The position numbers and the translations under genes were made by a program. Below, piece by piece: positions 60,627-64,000 of a DNA stretch of 64,000 nt (position 1 is its first letter; each line of letters begins with the position of its first letter). The notes below the pieces were generated by a model. It was not told the DNA's origin. It saw only the letters and a list, made by a program, of their open reading frames with translations, and did not search any database. The stretch comes from Methylorubrum aminovorans (GTDB lineage Bacteria; Pseudomonadota; Alphaproteobacteria; Rhizobiales; Beijerinckiaceae): positions 186,001-250,000 of the forward strand of contig NZ_BPRC01000001.1 of NCBI RefSeq assembly GCF_022179725.1. The letters are read 5' to 3'.

Positions 60627-60659
60627 TCGCGGCCGAAGGGATGGTTTGAAGACAACTTG

Positions 60660-60706
60660 GAAGCCGCCGCCCAGTGAGAAAACCGGGTGGCGGCTTCGAT
60701 CGTTTT
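60660..60706 (+). terminator. Intrinsic terminator of the giant gene
   Basis: A 13-bp stem (60660-60672 with 60685-60697, one G-T wobble) and a 12-nt loop are followed by GATCGTTTT, 34 bp after the giant gene stop. The stem core (AAGCCGCC / GGCGGCTT) is the same as in the hairpin at 5488-5510. Confidence 0.8.
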
Positions 60707-61058
60707 CATAGGCGCATCGCCGGTGGCCACGCGCGGGAATCTGGGGCGTTGCGGTTTCTGTCGACGATCGCGTTCGAGCTCGCCGAGGCGCCTTCCCATG
60801 CCGACGTTCGAACGCGGCAGCGGGAGGATGCCCCTGACGTCATCGTCATCCGCAACGTCCTGCAACCCGTTTCCGGTCGATCGCTTCGGTTCGGCGACCA
60901 CCGCCGGCAATCCGGGGCGCCGGTGGTAAACCCGGACCCGAAAGGGCGCGCCGAAGGCATGCAACTCCACGCCGGGTCTCCCGACGCGGCAGGGCTTTTT
61001 CCAGGGCGCGCGCGGGGGGAGTTCTTCTGGGTCTTCTCCACCGCGCGGGTGACGGGCG
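60707..61058. other. Intergenic region without a recognised gene
   Basis: About 350 bp lie between the giant gene terminator and the stop of the convergent multicopper oxidase-like gene. Frames are open on both strands because of GC content, but none shows a family motif or a ribosome site, and I see no RNA or repeat. Confidence 0.5.
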
Positions 61059-62513
61059 TCAGCTCACCTCGAAGCTGGTCCACAGCCCGGTGTCGAACCG
61101 CTCCAGCACGGTCGCGCTCAGAAGCCAGCGGCCGGGGTTGTCGGCGACGAACGCGATCTGGGCGCTTTTGCCTTCCGGGATCTGCACCGTGTCGAGCCAG
61201 TAGGGCTCCCAGCCGTCGTCGAGTTGGTGCAGCAGGCGGAAGACGTGGCCGTGCAGGTGCAGGCTCTGGATGAAACCGGTGTCGTTGCGGATCGCCAGAA
61301 CCACGACGCCGCCGCGCTTGACCGAGAACACGGGCGCCGCCCCCGCTGTCCCGCTCGCGCCGTTGATCTGCCAGACGCGGGCCGGATCCCCGGTATAGGG
61401 CGTCTCGGTGCCGGGTTTGGACTTGTCGGGCCGCACGCCGCCGGTCAGCACGAGGTCGCGCCGCAGGGCGTTCTGTAGGCGGATCTCGGCGGGCAAGCGC
61501 TTATTCTCGGGGATCGAGCCGATCGCCGCGCGGCCGGCCTGCGACAACGGCTCGCCGGAGGCGGTCAGGGTCGCCAGCGGCAGGCCCTGTCCGATCAGCG
61601 CGGTGATCGCGCCGGCCGGCCCGGCTTGCGTGGGAAGGTCGAGGAGAAGGTCGTAGCGCGTGCCCGGCGCCAGCGGCAGGGTCGCCTTCAGCGGCTCGAA
61701 CGTGTCGGTGGGCTGCCCGTCCACCGCCGCGACATAGGCTCTCACGCCGTCGAAGCGGATGCGCATGCCGCGCGCGTTGCAGGCATTGGCGAGCCGCAGG
61801 CGCAGGCGGCTGCCGGGCCGTGCCTCGAGGCTGAGCGGAATCGGCTTTCCGTTGAGGGTGACCACGCTGCCGAGCCGCCCCGCCGCGGCGGCGAAGGCGA
61901 CCTGCCCGAACGGCTGGAGCGCGCCCGCCTCGTCGAGCCGCCAATCCTGCAGCAGCAGCGCGAAGTCTCCATTGACTGCGGGCGGGGTGGGCTCGTCCAC
62001 GATCAGCAGGCCAGCGATGCCGCGGCCCGAGGGCTCACTCGAACCGCCGACCACGAGCGGCCGGATCAGGAAGGTGCCGGCATCGGGCGGCGTGAAATCG
62101 TAGGTGAAGCTGTCGCCCGGCTTGATCGGCTCCTGCGTGACGCCGCCGACGCCGTCCATAGCGTTGCGGATGCGCACCCCGTGCCAGTGCAGCGAGAGCG
62201 GCTTGTCGGTCCCGTTCTCGACGCGCAGGCGCAGCGGCTCGCCGAGCTTGATCCGCAGGATCGGCGCCGCCTCCTCGCCGAGCCGCCATACCGCCGTCTC
62301 CGGCGCGGGCTCCGGTTTCAGGCGGAGCTTGGCGGGGGCCGCCTTGATCGGCTTCGGCTCCGGCGGCGGGGCCTTGCCGGCGGGCGTCTTCTCGGACGGG
62401 GCCTGCGCCCCGGCGGAGTTCGGCAACAGGGCGAGGGCGGCGCTGCCGGCGAGCAGGCCGCGTCGCGAAAAGGATCCCGGCTCGGGCTGGGCCATCGGGT
62501 CGGGCTTTCGCAT
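61059..62513 (-). CDS. Tat-exported multicopper oxidase-like protein with degenerate copper sites
   Basis: This 484-residue protein has a twin-arginine signal (SRRGLLAG at 16-23, cleavage probably after AGA at about 34-36) and three cupredoxin domains. The first copper motif HWHG (109-112) and the third-site motif LHLHGH (418-423) are present. The second motif, usually GTxWYHSH, reads GTFLIRPL (146-153). The final HCHxxxH motif reads S466-A467-T468 and R472, so the type 1 copper Cys and several trinuclear ligands are missing. It is therefore unlikely to be an active four-copper oxidase; a structural or FtsP-like role is possible. The ATG at 62513 has GAG six bases upstream. It is convergent with the giant gene and divergent from the tRNA. 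Confidence 0.83.
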   Translation of the reverse strand: MRKPDPMAQPEPGSFSRRGLLAGSAALALLPNSAGAQAPSEKTPAGKAPPPEPKPIKAAPAKLRLKPEPAPETAVWRLGEEAAPILRIKLGEPLRLRVENGTDKPLSLHWHGVRIRNAMDGVGGVTQEPIKPGDSFTYDFTPPDAGTFLIRPLVVGGSSEPSGRGIAGLLIVDEPTPPAVNGDFALLLQDWRLDEAGALQPFGQVAFAAAAGRLGSVVTLNGKPIPLSLEARPGSRLRLRLANACNARGMRIRFDGVRAYVAAVDGQPTDTFEPLKATLPLAPGTRYDLLLDLPTQAGPAGAITALIGQGLPLATLTASGEPLSQAGRAAIGSIPENKRLPAEIRLQNALRRDLVLTGGVRPDKSKPGTETPYTGDPARVWQINGASGTAGAAPVFSVKRGGVVVLAIRNDTGFIQSLHLHGHVFRLLHQLDDGWEPYWLDTVQIPEGKSAQIAFVADNPGRWLLSATVLERFDTGLWTSFEVS

Positions 62514-62598
62514 GGCGTCTCGCGTCGTCGCTGGATCGGAAAGGGGTTGTAGACAGGCGGCGCCCGCCCCGCCACCGGCAAACCCTTCCGCAAGTTTT

Positions 62599-62628
62599 TT
62601 GCTGCGGCTTTGGGCGCGCGTGCTATAG
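62599..62628 (+). promoter_or_regulatory. Candidate promoter of tRNA-Leu
   Basis: TTGCTG (62599-62604) and CTATAG (62623-62628) are spaced 18 bp apart and end 47 bp before the tRNA. This resembles the housekeeping sigma-70 promoter form of alphaproteobacteria. Confidence 0.5.
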
Positions 62629-62675
62629 ACGCCCGCTTCGACGGCCCGGTATCCGGGCTCGTGTCGATGGCGCTC

Positions 62676-62760
62676 GCGGGCGTGGCGGAACTGGTAGACG
62701 CGCTGGATTTAGGTTCCAGTGTCGCAAGACGTGGGGGTTCGAGCCCCTCCGCCCGCACCA
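62676..62760 (+). tRNA. tRNA-Leu (anticodon UAG)
   Basis: This 85-nt cloverleaf has acceptor arms GCGGGCG (62676-62682) and CGCCCGC (62750-62756), an encoded CCA end (62758-62760), and an anticodon stem CTGGA/TCCAG around the loop TTTAGGT that gives anticodon TAG. The long variable arm and the GGTTCGAGCCCC T-arm are typical of class II tRNA-Leu. It reads CUA and other CUN codons. Confidence 0.95.
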
Positions 62761-62873
62761 AGTCCGTACGGGGTCGGCGCCGGGACCGAATCGGTTCCCG
62801 CCGGGACCTCTCCCATGGCGCAGCGGCACGCGAAGACGAGATTGCGGTTTTAGACAAAAGCGGACGAACGACG

Positions 62874-64000
62874 ATGCAGGTGACCGAGACGACCTCCGAG
62901 GGGCTGAAGCGCGAGTTTCAGGTGCTCCTCCCCGCGACCGAGCTTGAGGATCGCCTCAACACCGAGCTCTCGAACATCAAGGGCAAGGTCCAGATCAAGG
63001 GCTTCCGCCCCGGCAAGGTGCCGGTCGCGCACCTGCGCAAGGTCTACGGCAAGTCCGTGATGGCCGACGTGCTGCAGAACGCCGTCAACGAGGCCAACCA
63101 GCAGATCGTGGCCGACAAGGGCCTGCGCCTCGCGCTCGAGCCGCAGATCGAGTTCCCGAAGGACGAAGAGCAGAACATCATCGAGCGCGCGCTCGACGCC
63201 AAGGGCGACCTCGCCTTCAAGGTGAAGCTCGAAGTGCTGCCGAGCTTCGAACTCGTCGACCTCTCGGACGTGTCGATCAAGAAGCTCGTGCTCAAGCCCT
63301 CCGACGAGGAGATCAACGAGACGCTGGAGCGTATGGCCAAGGACAGCCGCTCCTTCGAGCCCCGCGAGGAGGGCGCCGAGGCGCAGTCCGGCGACCGCGT
63401 CACCATCGACTTCGTCGGCCGCATCGACGGCACCGAGTTCGAGGGCGGCAAGGGCGAGGATGTCGATCTGGAGCTCGGCTCCAACACCTTCATCCCCGGC
63501 TTCGAGGACCAGCTCGTCGGCGCCAAGGTCGGCGACGCGCGCCTCGTGAAGGTCGCCTTCCCGGCCGATTACCAGGCCGAACAGCTCGCCGGTAAGGACG
63601 CCGAGTTCGACGTCACCGTGAAGGCGGTCGCCGCTCCCGGCGAGACCAAGATCGACGACGAACTCGCCAAGCGCTTCGGCATGGACGACCTCGAGAAGCT
63701 GAAGGAGGCCGTCTCCAAGGCCGTCGGCGCCGATTACGAGGCCCAGTCCCGGCGCAAGCTCAAGAAGGAGCTGCTCGACGCCCTCGACGGCAAGTACGCC
63801 TTCGACCTGCCCCCGAGCCTCGTCCACCAGGAGTTCGCCGCCGTGTGGGCGCAGGTCGAGCAGGACCTGAAAAACCGCGGCAAGACCTTCGAGGACGAGG
63901 GCACCACCGAGGAGGCTTCCCAGGCGGAGTACCGCAAGATCGCCGAGCGGCGCGTCCGCCTCGGTCTGGTGCTTGCGCAAGTCGGCGAGACCGCCGATAT
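62874..64000 (+). CDS. tig: Trigger factor (ribosome-associated chaperone and peptidyl-prolyl isomerase), partial
   Basis: The first 375 codons are visible; the gene runs off the right edge. The N-terminal ribosome-binding domain shows the signature GFRPGKVP at about residues 43-50. The FKBP-type isomerase domain follows at about 155-245 ([20 protein letters not shown], then [11 protein letters not shown]). The helical C-terminal chaperone domain begins after that. Trigger factor binds nascent chains at the ribosome exit. The ATG at 62874 begins the conserved MQVTET sequence. The upstream ribosome site is weak. It follows tRNA-Leu by 113 bp. Confidence 0.95.
   Translation, partial: MQVTETTSEGLKREFQVLLPATELEDRLNTELSNIKGKVQIKGFRPGKVPVAHLRKVYGKSVMADVLQNAVNEANQQIVADKGLRLALEPQIEFPKDEEQNIIERALDAKGDLAFKVKLEVLPSFELVDLSDVSIKKLVLKPSDEEINETLERMAKDSRSFEPREEGAEAQSGDRVTIDFVGRIDGTEFEGGKGEDVDLELGSNTFIPGFEDQLVGAKVGDARLVKVAFPADYQAEQLAGKDAEFDVTVKAVAAPGETKIDDELAKRFGMDDLEKLKEAVSKAVGADYEAQSRRKLKKELLDALDGKYAFDLPPSLVHQEFAAVWAQVEQDLKNRGKTFEDEGTTEEASQAEYRKIAERRVRLGLVLAQVGETAD

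Noticed and set aside
47800..60626. Evidence for a classic type I secretion operon next to the RTX protein
   Set aside because: No ABC transporter with LSGGQ motif and no TolC-like gene is present in the window; the adaptors found are linked to a SecA-like ATPase. They could exist outside the window.
1..64000. CRISPR array, insertion sequence or prophage
   Set aside because: No short regularly spaced direct repeats with unique spacers, no transposase or integrase motifs and no phage structural genes were seen. The only repeats are in-frame protein repeats of the giant gene.

Overview
The window is a high-GC stretch (roughly 70 percent by eye). Base composition, the gene complement and the tRNA-Leu to trigger factor junction suggest an alphaproteobacterium, and the protein style looks like Methylobacterium/Methylorubrum; that placement is inference, since no search was run. 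About 72 percent of the window is one gene, an uninterrupted 46-kb reading frame (14610-60626, about 15,338 codons) for a giant secreted or surface protein. It carries an N-terminal LEPR-XLL motif and thousands of residues of beta-repeat and RTX-like calcium-binding repeats.

Layout from left to right. (1) Positions 1-5365, minus strand: an apparent operon DUF3467 -> GAF/HlyD adaptor -> PqqD-like/M50 protease/HlyD fusion -> SecA-like ATPase. The last gene runs off the left edge. (2) Positions 5722-11681, plus strand: five tightly packed genes for an O-methyltransferase, a small P-loop kinase, a flavin halogenase-like protein with an extra C-terminal domain, an unrecognised 291-residue protein and a radical SAM enzyme. 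Three of the four junctions are GTGA start/stop overlaps. (3) Positions 11753-12781, minus strand: an AraC-family regulator. (4) Positions 13620-60626, plus strand: a SapC-family protein and then the giant gene. (5) Right flank: a hairpin terminator, a Tat-exported multicopper oxidase-like protein that has lost most copper ligands (minus), a tRNA-Leu(UAG), and the start of the trigger factor gene (plus).

Working model (inference): the minus-strand operon is a dedicated export apparatus for the giant protein. The giant protein has RTX repeats but no classical signal peptide, and no type I ABC transporter lies in the window. In its place are a non-canonical SecA motor, two different membrane-anchored HlyD-like adaptors and a site-2-type zinc protease. 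The methyltransferase/flavoenzyme/radical SAM operon could make a small metabolite, or could modify the giant protein or another peptide. The SapC neighbour is of the type found beside flavin halogenase-like genes.

The giant protein is a mosaic: N-terminal LEPR region; beta-helix-like repeats interrupted by aromatic W modules and a long helical insertion; nine copies of an about 820-bp four-part super-repeat; a visibly AT-richer segment; helical Y/W repeats; Calx-beta-like modules; about 55 LGD repeats of about 58 residues; and a C-terminal region with scattered canonical RTX nonapeptides.
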